DNA of 24,254 bases from a virus: positions 1 through 24,254 of IMG/VR virus record IMGVR_UViG_3300006735_000244. The stretch is one strand, 5' to 3'. Below the pieces are notes generated by a model that did no database searches, was not told the origin of the DNA, and saw only the letters and a list, made by a program, of their open reading frames with translations. The translations under genes were made by a program, and so were the position numbers. Positions within the stretch are counted from its first letter, which is position 1; each line of letters starts with the position of its first letter. Below, in pieces: positions 1-10,200 of the stretch.

Positions 1-119
1 GCATTAGTATCGACTGCGTTATCTGCCAGTTCACTAGCTTCTATCTGGTTTGCTGGTATTTTTGTTTTTGTGATTGCGTCATTCTTGACACCATCTGTTG
101 ATACTTGTGTTAATCCCAT
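1..119 (-). CDS. Second tail-fibre-like protein, N-terminal fragment (cut by left edge)
   Basis: An open frame starts at ATG 119-117 and stays open for 39 codons to the window edge, so only the N-terminus is seen. It begins MGLTQVSTDGVKNDAITKTK and continues with EASELADNAVDTNA. The latter closely matches the collagen-like or coiled repeat of the large fibre gene in this window (TASELANNAVDTNA, near 3600). The start lies 2 nt after the stop of the 108-aa gene, as expected for the next gene of the same operon. I infer a second fibre or adhesin subunit, or a shorter accessory fibre protein, sharing the repeat module with gp17. Its length, C-terminus and receptor-binding part are outside the window. 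The repeat type is common in marine phage fibres, so function is reasonably clear but identity is not. Confidence 0.72.
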   Translation of the reverse strand, partial: MGLTQVSTDGVKNDAITKTKIPANQIEASELADNAVDTN

Positions 120-121
120 AG

Positions 122-448
122 TTAGCTAGGTTTTGGGTACTTGGTTTTGACAGGATCGACTATATCTGTCTTCCATTTTTCTATACCGTTGTGGTAAATA
201 TAATCGAGTTGTGTACCATAGTCTGGGTACTCAAATACTCTTTTACGAGCATACTCTTGTGCATCGAAAGTATCTTGCATAGTTTTTAAACCAGCAGTTA
301 CTTCACTTTCTGTAGGTTTAGAACCACCGTCTTCTACTACTAAGTTTGCATAAGTTTGAGTCTTACCATTATATGAATACCAAGCTCCTGTTCTATAGCT
401 TGCAAGCCAATCATTTATGTGATTTGGTCTTCCTGTTTGAAAATCCAT
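122..448 (-). CDS. Tail fibre assembly / chaperone-like small protein (108 aa)
   Basis: A 108-aa soluble protein with no signal peptide or membrane segment. The C-terminal half contains EYARKRVFEYPDYGTQLDYI, then a Trp-Lys segment and the ending VKTKYPKPS. This pattern (paired Tyr-Pro, QLD, W-K, terminal YPKP) recurs in small proteins next to tail fibre genes of marine phages and resembles XkdW or tail-fibre-assembly type proteins. Its ATG overlaps the stop of the upstream C1q-like gene as TAATG, so it is probably translationally coupled. Lying between two fibre-type genes supports a role in folding or attaching fibres. It could instead be a structural tip component, because family members are named inconsistently. 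The role is inferred from resemblance and position. Confidence 0.7.
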   Translation of the reverse strand: MDFQTGRPNHINDWLASYRTGAWYSYNGKTQTYANLVVEDGGSKPTESEVTAGLKTMQDTFDAQEYARKRVFEYPDYGTQLDYIYHNGIEKWKTDIVDPVKTKYPKPS

Positions 449-963
449 TATGTGTCTCCTACTTTTTGAAAATATGCGTAAGTAGTATTACCGCCACTCC
501 AGCCACCTACATACTCAAATCCTTGACCCATACCACATTCAAACCGTACTTTTGTATTTGTTGTTTCTGTAACGTCAAGCAAATATTCACATGAAGCCGA
601 ATTATCTGTATTTAAACCAGTACTATATCCACCACCTCCAAAATGACAGGGAACGCTTGCTGCATGCCCATAATTACTATTATCAGTAGTGATTCTAATA
701 TTTGCTGAACATCTTTGTGATTTACTTGTTGTGTTGTTAATATACAAATAGGCAGTAAATGATATGTAATAAATACCAGTTTCTGAAAAAGAAAATGTTC
801 CTGACGAATTGTTTATACCACCAACAATACCTGGACTATAAGTATCTGCTCTTTCCCAGTTATTAGCTGTAAGCAATGTATTTCCTTGATGAGCTGCTGT
901 GTACCTCCAAAGATCTGCTATTAAACCTTTTTGACTTGTACTGTTACCATAGTGTATAGCCAT
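448..963 (-). CDS. C1q/TNF-like jelly-roll tail adhesin (171 aa)
   Basis: A 171-aa protein rich in beta-strand, Gly, Ser, Thr and aromatic residues. The middle carries FSFSETGIYYISFTAYLYI (around residues 57-75), the pattern of a C1q/TNF-like strand (F-x-x-x-G-x-Y-x-I/V-x-F). The last strand, TYAYFQKVGDT, is the usual C-terminal strand of this fold. Four cysteines (in RCSAN, PCHFG, SCEYL and FECGM) could pair or bind metal. Phage proteins of this type usually form trimeric knobs at fibre tips and bind host surface molecules. The gene follows gp17 through a TAATG overlap and precedes a fibre-assembly-like gene, so I infer a separately encoded fibre tip or host-range adhesin. The fold call is from pattern only, and the receptor is unknown. 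Confidence 0.72.
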   Translation of the reverse strand: MAIHYGNSTSQKGLIADLWRYTAAHQGNTLLTANNWERADTYSPGIVGGINNSSGTFSFSETGIYYISFTAYLYINNTTSKSQRCSANIRITTDNSNYGHAASVPCHFGGGGYSTGLNTDNSASCEYLLDVTETTNTKVRFECGMGQGFEYVGGWSGGNTTYAYFQKVGDT

Positions 964-3900
964 TACGATACCTCCGTTAAATTAAACTTGTACTTCTTAC
1001 CATTGCGTTTGTTCACTAAGAACAGATCCTCTGCTCCTTCTTGTATAGTATAACTTCCCCAAGTTCCGTCAACATCATTCGATCCACCTTCGTTAGATAA
1101 GTTAAGGTCATTGGTGTAGATGTTTCTCCAACGTAAACTTGTAGTGCCTAAATCGTAAGTGTTGTTAAGATCAGGAACGGTATCACGATACATTCGAACA
1201 AGACTGTTGTGGACTCTCATTCTCGTTGTACCATTAGTTTTGAATGCAATTTCATCATTTGCATCAAAGTGAATTAATGTATTTGTATCACCTTCGTGTA
1301 AAACAGCACCAGCAGTAACTAAATCATCACAAGTTATACTGCCATCTACATTAATTCCAGCACTTGTAGTCTCAAATTTTTTACTACCTGAATGATTTAA
1401 TTCACAAGCTCCGTTTTCTATAAATTTAGCTTGAACCTGATTACCTGCTGCATTCTCAAAATGATTTTGAGTCGAACGATGATATAAATAATTAGTACTA
1501 TTTACAAGGTAAGAATGGCTTCCATCGTGATAAATTTGTAGGTCCGAAGAATCTCCAAAGTTAACCTTATGGTTATCATCTAAAGAAATATTATGGCTGT
1601 TTGTATCTAAGTCACCGCCTAGTTGTGGTGAACTGTCAGATACTAAGTCAGAGTTAATTGTAGTCCAACTTGTAGTTCCACTTCCATTTGTAGTAAGAGC
1701 TTGACCATTAGTTCCTGATATAGGAGGAAAGGTAAATGTATAGCTTGCTTGTCCTGATTGATCTGATGGTGCAGCTAGTTTTACATACTGGGTATTTCTG
1801 CCAAGTTGTAATCCAGAGTTATTTAAGATTGATCCAAAGGCTCCACTAGCATTTGTACAAGTTCTTAAAGTTATATTTGCTAAACTACCTGGAGTAATTG
1901 TAGGCTCAGCGTTACTGCTATCCCTAACTAATACAATGTCGTGACCTTGAAAAGTATCTCCAGAAATAGTAAAAGTATTACTTGCAGTAAAATTTCCCGA
2001 CCCATCAGTTGTTTGAATAGCATTACTAGCTCCTGTAGCTGCTGCTACTGTCTCAAACGTAGGGTCAGCACCATTATTAGCTCTTAAAAACTTTCCGTTA
2101 CTATTGCTATCACCATGTAATAACTTATCTAAAGTGACCGCCTGATCTGCCAACTTAGCGGTTATGACTGATCCGTTCTGTAAGATAGTACTTGTTACTG
2201 TGTTGTTTCCTGGAGTAGCCAGGTTAACAGTAGAACCCATTACGACAACAAAATAATCTGTGCCACTTGCAGGAGCAGATCCTGTAGGTAATTGAAGTGT
2301 TCCTCCATTTAAAGAAAAACCTTCAGATGGTCTACCAGTACCTTCGTTTGGTTTTTGTATAACACCAGCAATACTAAGCAATACTTGTTGAGCGTTTACA
2401 GGTGCATTGCTTAAAGTAAAGTCAATAAGACTTCCGTTAAAAGCAGGGGTAAGTGTAGATACAAAGAAGTTACCTACTGATTGAGTTTCTTTAAATGCAG
2501 CTGGAGATAAAGATGTATCGTAAACTAAAAGTTTATTTTGATCTTTTGCGTAAATTAAATCTCCTTCTGAGTTACCTGTCGCATCGCCAACTGTATCTAC
2601 TACTCTGTATCTTTCTCCAAAATCGTTTATATCGTCACTAAGTTGTTTAACGTCAACTTCTTTAGCAAGTAATTTATGGTAGTTGTAAGTGTTAGAAGAT
2701 CCTGTAGACGTAACCATCAAGCCAAGTCCAGCACCTAATGTTTGACTAAATAGACTAGAAGGAAATCCGTTTATTGTTACGTTGTCAGATCCATTACCAC
2801 TTGTTCTTGCGTTACTTGCTACACCAGATCCGTTAGTAATAAGACCGCCAGCATCAGCAATAGATATAACTACACCAGAAGAAGGTTGCGTAGCAGGGAA
2901 AACAGTTTCATTTGCTATAACTTCTAGTCCACCAATAGGAGCTATTTGTGCAGCTACATAATCTACGACTGCTCCAGAGGTAGGAAACTTTGCGTCATCA
3001 TCAGTAATAGTGGTCTGTTTAGCCATACCATCTAACTGGTTAAGATCAGCTATGTCAGAAGTAAGGGCTGTATTGTCAGCTAATTTAGATGCCGTACCTG
3101 ACTGCATACCAGCTAACTGCGTTAACTCGCTATCGAGAGGCTGAAGAGTTGCAGCAACAGAGGCAATGTAGGCTTTGCTTGATTGCTGTGTAGGTACTTT
3201 TGTGTCTAAGTTAGAACTAAAATTATCTTCGTCTACAACAAACTGCATAGCAGCTGTAGTTGTATCGCTGTTCATTACAGCACCAGCTGCATCTACATTT
3301 GTTGCATCTGTAACGTCTGCGCTTGCTTCAATAGCATTTAGTTTTGTGTGGTCAGCATCTGTAAAAACATTACTGTCTGATGCAGATTCCACCAGGGTTC
3401 TTATTTCTGCTGCTGTTTGATCTGCTGTAGCACCATCTTCTACGTTCAACATTGTGCGAACATTAGCTGGCGTAATCTCTTCTACTACCCCTGCACCACT
3501 AGAATCTCTACCTAAAATTCTGTCTGTAGCTGATACGTTTTGAATTTTTGCGTAGGTAACTGCATCATCTGCAACAGCATTTGTGTCTACCGCATTGTTT
3601 GCTAACTCACTTGCAGTAATAGCGTCAGCTGCAATTTGAGTTGCAGTAATAGTATCGTTAACTAACTTTGCGCCTGTAATTGTAGTGTTTGCAATATCTC
3701 CGTTAACTATGGTTGCATCAGCAATCTGTGTCGATGTAATACTGCCACTCCTCTCTAGATACGCTTTTGTTACTACATCCTGGGCGTTTACTGGATCTGC
3801 AACATTAGATAATCTTTGACTGCTTAAAGTAGGAATACCTGTACTTGCATCAATAGATATACCTTGTTTAAGTGCGTCATCTAACTCCTGGGCTATAAAT

Positions 3901-4217
3901 AAACTTTGCTTTTCTGCGGTATCTAAATCAGCAGCTGTAAGAGTTGACCCATCTTCAAAGTCAACTAATGGTGTAGCTAGCGATGATATTCTTTTTATTT
4001 CTACCCTGGTATTTGCACTAGCTAATCCTGTATTTAAAGATATTTTCTTAGGAGTAGTATTAGTTATTACTTGAAACTCAGTACTTCCTGTACCCTGGGC
4101 TTTTTCTACAAAGTTAACAAATACTTTTATGTGTTCTTCTTTTATGTAAGGAAAGGTAAAAGTAAATTCCTGATCTCCAGCAGAGTTGCTAGTTATAATT
4201 CTTTGTGCGTAAGCCAT
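963..4217 (-). CDS. gp17: Tail fibre protein, T7 gp17-like N-terminus (1084 aa)
   Basis: Residues 1-150 match the tail-attachment domain of T7 gp17: start MAYAQRIITSNSAGDQEFTF, then FPYIKEEHIKVFVN, FEDGSTLTAADLDTAEKQSL and QELDDAL. This part docks to the gp11/gp12 tail tube. Residues about 159-225 form a run of short degenerate repeats (T-x-T-Q-I-A-D-A-T/I type), followed by long Thr/Asp/Ala-rich beta regions. Around residue 880 there is a DSSDLQIYHDGSHSYL block typical of marine phage fibres, and the C-terminus ends DLFLVNKRNGKKYKFNLTEV. The protein is about twice the T7 length (553 aa); the extra length lies in the shaft and distal part. I see no clear intramolecular chaperone or depolymerase motif. 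The start codon overlaps the gp16 stop (TAATG). Trimeric assembly is inferred from the family. Confidence 0.93.
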   Translation of the reverse strand: MAYAQRIITSNSAGDQEFTFTFPYIKEEHIKVFVNFVEKAQGTGSTEFQVITNTTPKKISLNTGLASANTRVEIKRISSLATPLVDFEDGSTLTAADLDTAEKQSLFIAQELDDALKQGISIDASTGIPTLSSQRLSNVADPVNAQDVVTKAYLERSGSITSTQIADATIVNGDIANTTITGAKLVNDTITATQIAADAITASELANNAVDTNAVADDAVTYAKIQNVSATDRILGRDSSGAGVVEEITPANVRTMLNVEDGATADQTAAEIRTLVESASDSNVFTDADHTKLNAIEASADVTDATNVDAAGAVMNSDTTTAAMQFVVDEDNFSSNLDTKVPTQQSSKAYIASVAATLQPLDSELTQLAGMQSGTASKLADNTALTSDIADLNQLDGMAKQTTITDDDAKFPTSGAVVDYVAAQIAPIGGLEVIANETVFPATQPSSGVVISIADAGGLITNGSGVASNARTSGNGSDNVTINGFPSSLFSQTLGAGLGLMVTSTGSSNTYNYHKLLAKEVDVKQLSDDINDFGERYRVVDTVGDATGNSEGDLIYAKDQNKLLVYDTSLSPAAFKETQSVGNFFVSTLTPAFNGSLIDFTLSNAPVNAQQVLLSIAGVIQKPNEGTGRPSEGFSLNGGTLQLPTGSAPASGTDYFVVVMGSTVNLATPGNNTVTSTILQNGSVITAKLADQAVTLDKLLHGDSNSNGKFLRANNGADPTFETVAAATGASNAIQTTDGSGNFTASNTFTISGDTFQGHDIVLVRDSSNAEPTITPGSLANITLRTCTNASGAFGSILNNSGLQLGRNTQYVKLAAPSDQSGQASYTFTFPPISGTNGQALTTNGSGTTSWTTINSDLVSDSSPQLGGDLDTNSHNISLDDNHKVNFGDSSDLQIYHDGSHSYLVNSTNYLYHRSTQNHFENAAGNQVQAKFIENGACELNHSGSKKFETTSAGINVDGSITCDDLVTAGAVLHEGDTNTLIHFDANDEIAFKTNGTTRMRVHNSLVRMYRDTVPDLNNTYDLGTTSLRWRNIYTNDLNLSNEGGSNDVDGTWGSYTIQEGAEDLFLVNKRNGKKYKFNLTEVS
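3543..3743 (-). repeat. Degenerate peptide repeats in tail fibre shaft
   Basis: Fibre residues about 159-225 consist of imperfect units of 9-10 residues built on 'A-D/N-x-A/T-I/V-T/D-x-x-x-I/L-A/V' (SITSTQIADATI, TITGAKLVNDTI, TATQIAADAI, TASELANNAV, DTNAVADDAV). A similar unit returns near residues 675-700 (nt 2118-2195). The DNA copies differ mostly at third positions, so the peptide is conserved rather than the DNA freshly duplicated. The same motif appears in the fragment gene at the left edge. Confidence 0.75.
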
Positions 4218-7200
4218 TAGTTAAGTTGAGCTAAGAACTGCTGTGAATCATTGCGACTTTGTTTATCGCTCATACTGTTTAGTCTATCTCTTGTGTATTG
4301 TTTATCAATGATTTTCTGTTGTTTATCATTTATCATTTGTTGTATATCAGGTCTTTCTTCTAAAAACTTCAATTTTGCTTTGTCTTTAAATTCCGCAACA
4401 ACATTCTTAATCATTGTCATTCTTGGGCTTTCAACTTCGCTGCTAACATAATAATCTAAAGAGGCATAAACTGGATCTTTTGTGACTAACGATGTTAGTT
4501 CTTCCCATAAAGTATTACCAGATTGGTTTTTTATTTCTTTTGTACCTATTGTTATAAGCCTGTTTAATTCCTCTCTGTTTAAAACTTTGTCTGATAAGTT
4601 AAAAATATTATCATTCCAGGGTTTGTAGTTAGAACCTTTACCATACAACTTACTTAGCTCTACATCGACAGGATGCGTAGATTTAGAGCGACTAGGAAAT
4701 GCGGAAGTCGGTGTAATCATTTTATAGAAAAACTTTAACCAGGGCATATCTTCTGGTATTGCACCTGTACCAGCGTAATCTCTGTCGTCTATAGGATCTC
4801 CTGAGTAGTTATGTAATACAGGTGGTAGCCCTTCTCTTGCTCCAGGAACTTGTAATTGTATTCTTTGACCTGTGTTTGATACAACATTAAATGGAAAAGG
4901 TAGTTCACTAGCTACAATATCTCTTCTTGCTTCTCCTATATTAATTTTTCTAATAGCAGCTGGCACTAGCAATGATGATAGCTTTCTTTCTATATATCTA
5001 CTAAATGCACCAGTTTTACCTTTCTTCATTCTTCTTGCAGCATCTTCATCGAAACCAGCCACAACGTCAAATATTTCAGTAATACTAGATAATATTTGTT
5101 TGCTAAATTGACCCATACCTAATGCTCTTGCAACGTGTGCAATTTTCATTGTAACTATAGAGCTTTCTACCTCTTTTTCTTCTTCTGTAAGGCTATTGCC
5201 AACTTCTGCATATTCTCCTATTGCACCAAAGATATTGCTTAATGTATCAAAAGTCTGTAGTGAGTACCAGGGTGTCCACTCTTCGCTATCGCTAAATGGA
5301 TTCTTAAATCTTATACTCATAGGCTCTCTACCTCTCTCTACACTTTCTGGGCCAGCTTCTCTGTTTCTAAAGTTAGTAGACCTAAAGCCAGTAAACTCAA
5401 CTAATCCTGTAGATAGTAACGCTATACCACCAGCTAGTGTTGTAGTACCTAACGCCATCTCCCCTATAGCTCTATCTCTTGTAAATAAATCTTCTGAAGT
5501 TATATCTCTCCAAAATGTATCTACAAATGGAGCAGTAATAGGAAATGCTCTTGCGCTTGCCTTTACAATATTTATTGGCCCTCTAGGTAGTGGATATATA
5601 AGACCAAATGCAGGGTAGTTTTCTACTACGTTTCCTAGTGCTTTTGGTACAAGTCCAACAGCTTGAGATGCTTTTGCCATGCCACCAGCTACACCTCCTT
5701 GATTAAATATGTTACTTCCTTCGTTTATGTATTTGTTTGCAAAGTTATGTACGTCTAAAGGATCTGTAATACCACTTTCTCTAGCTTTTCTTACACCATA
5801 ATCGTATGTTCTTGGTGCTGGTACAACATCTAGTGAATCAGTAAAGTTAACCCAATCCATAATATATCTTGCATTTTGACCAGTAAGCGCACCATTTTCT
5901 ATTTTCTTACCATTAGCAAGTGTTACATCTACCATTTCTGCTTTGACTAACTCAACAGCCCTGTCACTTGCATAGTTAAACGCCTCGTTAGATCCAGGGC
6001 GCATACCTAATACTGTCTCTGCGTGGTATAACTCCTGGTCTAAAAACCTAACGTATTCCATACTTGGGCCAACTAATGAACTCATAAATGTATCTACACC
6101 ACCAGCTAAACGACCTGTAGCTTTTGGTACTGCGCTAATTACTCTTAAGGCAGCATTAGCAAAAAAGTTTTTATTGTTTGGATCTGCGTGCCATATATCA
6201 CTTTTCTTACTTACCTGTACTTCATCACTTCCCAGGCTAAGTTGGTCAACAGGATTAAATCTACTATTAGTTCTTAGTTGCATCTGATCTACACCTAAGT
6301 TACCAAAGGTTTCATTCTCCATTAAAGTTGCGCCCATAAGACGAAAAGCATTACCTAAATTTTGGTAGTACTGTCCATATATCATTGCTCCTAATCTTGC
6401 CCTTCTAAAACTCTTATACGCCTCTGCTTTGTTTCCTGTTATAGATTGGCCTACGCCTCGACTAAAGCCTCCCATAGTCTGTATAACAGGCAATGTAGCT
6501 GCTCTATATAAACCACCTATCATCATCTTCCAGGTAGTTTCTCCTGACAGTAATATTGCACCTCGATAAAAGTTAAGTAGTCTTCTTTGCGTTAAGCCAC
6601 CTTTAGGAGTTTGTTGAATTAAGTCAGATATATGTTTGTTAAATCCTCTATTTTTTTGTGAGTAGTTAGAGATAGCAACCATTACATCTCCTAGCTCTAT
6701 TGCTTCTTGTGTTAGTTCTCCGCTTTCGATAGCATCTAGCAACTTAGGATCTAACTTATCGTTCAATAAGTCTTCTGATTTTGCAATAGCTTGTTCTAAT
6801 AAAGTTCTTTTTGGTGCTTCTGGAGTTGCACTAGGAGGTACGCTTGCATCAGATCCTATGATTCTGTTAGCAGAATTGTTATCAAAGATAGCTATTTCAT
6901 CTGCTGGCGCATTAGGGCGACCAGTATCTCTAGGCTCGTATCTTATTCCTGCATAACCCCTGTCTGTTAAATATGCTTTTATACCTTCTATTTGTGCAGG
7001 GTTTAGTTCTAATCCGTTCTTGGTTTTCTTTACCTGACCTAATCCTAAGTCAACTACTAAATCAGTTAGCCTTTTATTCATTGCAGATAAGTCTAATATT
7101 TTTATGTCGTTAATTAAATCACCATATACTTCTGCATTATCGTAGCCATCCATAACTTTTATACTGCTTTCGTCAGTAGTAAAATAAACAGCTTGACCCA

Positions 7201-10200
7201 TAGCACCTGTTTCCTGGGTAACGTCAAAGCCGTCAGTAAGAGCTTTTGTACCAGCTTCATTAGATGTACCTTTTCTAAGAGTTACTTCGCTAGGTAAATC
7301 AGATAAATCTACGTCATCTGCCCTAAACATTAACTTACCCATACTTAGTCTTTGTCCTGTCTTTCTCATTACACTCATATACGCAACATCTAATTTAAGT
7401 TGCTCTCCTAGCATTGCTTTAAATCTTTGTAGTTCAATACCTTTTTCTGACTCAGGAGCAGATAAATATGCTTGGCTTTGTATTCCTGTTTTGTTTCTTA
7501 CAATGTCTGTTTGTAGTTGTAGTGTAGCTAGAGCTATTAAATCATCTGCCGATCTTGGATCTCCTTTCAATGCTCTTTCTACGCTTGATATTATTGCATC
7601 TGAATCTCCACCATCCATCTTTAATTTATCTACAGCCTGGTTAAATAACATAGCTCTATCAAGATTTGCTATACCTGTAGCTTCTGCTCTGTCAAACGTA
7701 AGGTTGTATATTAAATCGTTAAAGGCTTTATAGGATGCAGCTAACTGTTCGCTAGGAGTTTCTACATATTGTGTTTTACCGCTGCGACTAATTAATCTTC
7801 TAGGCTCATCTACTGCTTGGTTCTTAAGAGCTTCTTCTATACTCATATCTCCGCTATTTATTGCGTTTATATTTTTCTTTATTTCGTTAGCTAGTTTATC
7901 TGGATCTGGAGGATCAATAGCAAGTTGTGTTGCTGGTGCAATTAAGTCATTTGATACAGCTTGTTCTGCTGTTTCTCCACGCATTGATCTCTCAAATACG
8001 TCATCCCAAGTTTGATAACCTCTACCTTTTAAGAAATTACCTGTACGTTCAATAATCTGCGCAATCTTCTTAAACGGCTCTGACCAGGTTGCTTTTGGAT
8101 AATCTGTGTTACGCATATACCAATCACTAAACGCTATAGCTTCTATCTCTTGCCTACCTAATGTGCCATCGAGGATGCTGTCTCTAAACTCTGGCATAGT
8201 CTTAGCAGCTAACTCTCTTATCTCTCTTTCTCCTGCAATAAGAGCTTTTTGATCTGCCTTGCTAAGTAATCTTTTTTGTATTCTGTGGAATGATTCGTGA
8301 AAAGCAGTCCTTAATAATTTATTAAAACCTCTATAGCCACCCTTACTAAACATAGAAATCATTATTAAATCATCTGCTGGATTTTTAGCAGAGATAAATT
8401 CTCCAGCTGCGCTATAGCTATCTCCTTCTGTTAACCCATAGTCAGCTGCTTGTTTAGCTGTAAGCTTACCTTCTAACTCTGCTACAAATTGTACGTTTAC
8501 ATCTTTGCCAGCCATTCTTTGCACTTCTTCTAACAACTCAAATTTCTCTCTATAGTTCAGCATATTCATGCCTGTATAGTCGTTACCTAGTGTTCCGTAG
8601 GATCTTTTATGTATAGGATTTATTCCGTTAAGTGGATCTAAGCTAAGTTGTCCTGACTTATAACCTAGTGACTTGTAACCAGCTTGGGCTACATACTCTA
8701 CACCTTCTCTGTAGTTGGCCTTAAAATCATCATATAAGCTATCTGCTATACGAATAATATCTTGCTCTGTAAAGCCATTATCATCCATTAAGAATTTAAT
8801 GTAGTCTGGATTATTTTTACTACCACCTGTCATCTCTACAACTGTTCTTCTGTTAGGCCGTTTAGTAACTATATAAATAGCTTTATCAATGTCATTATCA
8901 AAAGATACACTCATTTGACGATACCTAGACTTAGCTCCTTTTAATCTTTTAGGTAGTTCTGGCTCTGTAATAATGTTTGATGTACCTGTAGCTACTGTCT
9001 CAGTAGTTTGTTTTACAAAAATTGTGTCTGGTTTTTTATTAATTTCTGTAGGATTATTAGTTACACCACCTCTTTTTACTTGCTCTTCAACAATAGTTTT
9101 ATATTCCAGGTCTAACTCTAATCGCTGCACATTATTATTAGCTTTCATGTAAGCGTTATATTTCTCCTCTAATTTCTTTGATTCAATATCAAACAGTCTT
9201 TCTGCTTCTTTTTCTGTGTTTTTACCTAAGTTTTCTAAAAACTCATCAGTTGTTATTTCCATGTGGAAAAGATGATGGTCTTTTGTTAACTGTCTAGCGT
9301 AACCTCTTGGATCTTTACCGCTATAACCTTCTATGTTTTTTAATTGTCTTGCAGATAAAGGATAGCCTTCCTTCTCTAGCTCTAACTTTCTAGTCTGTAA
9401 ATATTCATTTGAACCTTCAAAAATTTTTAAAACATTTGTTTTATATGCGTATCCGCTTCCTGGTGCATCTGCTATAGGCATTAACTGCTCGTCAACAAAT
9501 TTTTCTAATTTTTCTTTTCCGCTTAAAATGTCTTGCTTTTTAGTTGTTGTTAAAGTTGCTTCTTCTCTAAGTACTGTTTTTATTTTTTGTATGTTTGCTT
9601 GCACGACAGTAGCAGCTTTTTTGTTTCCTTTAACTTGTTTTATTAGGTCATTAACTAAATCACTTAGCTTACCTTCCGTTCCAACAAGTCTGTTAAATAC
9701 GACTTCTCCCTGTAAAGATTCATCTCTTGCAGCTTTACTAGCATCAACATCAATAACATTTCCTACACTTTCTAATGTTCCTGCTTTTTTTGTGTTTGCA
9801 GCAACTCCTAATGCGTTTATTTCTGACCTTAACTGTTGTCTAATTGCAATGCGTACATTTAATTGTTTCTCAAAGTTAGATGTAATAAGCGTGTCATAGC
9901 CAAGAAGAGGTAGAGCATTTGGATCAGTAGTCTCTATAACACTTGACTGCCTTGCAATCATTCCAGCTTCTGCTGTTTTAGATGCACTCCAGCCTTTCTT
10001 CTTTGCAGCTTTTGCCAGGTCAAACATTACTTGAGTTTGCGCATTGCTGCTTCCTATCGCTACTCCCATGTCTTCTGTCATTCTTCCTGTGGCAACTTGG
10101 TCAAATAATGCTCCAGGTAACTTTGACAAAGGTATTGCTTTTTTCATTACTACACCGCTAGGGCTAATACCTTGCTGTACCATTTCTTCTACGCCCATCT

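Noticed and set aside
9266-9280. DHHLFH (residues 851-856 of the gp16-like protein) as an HNH or second metal site
   Set aside because: Surrounding residues do not fit an HNH or zincin pattern; it looks like a chance His cluster.
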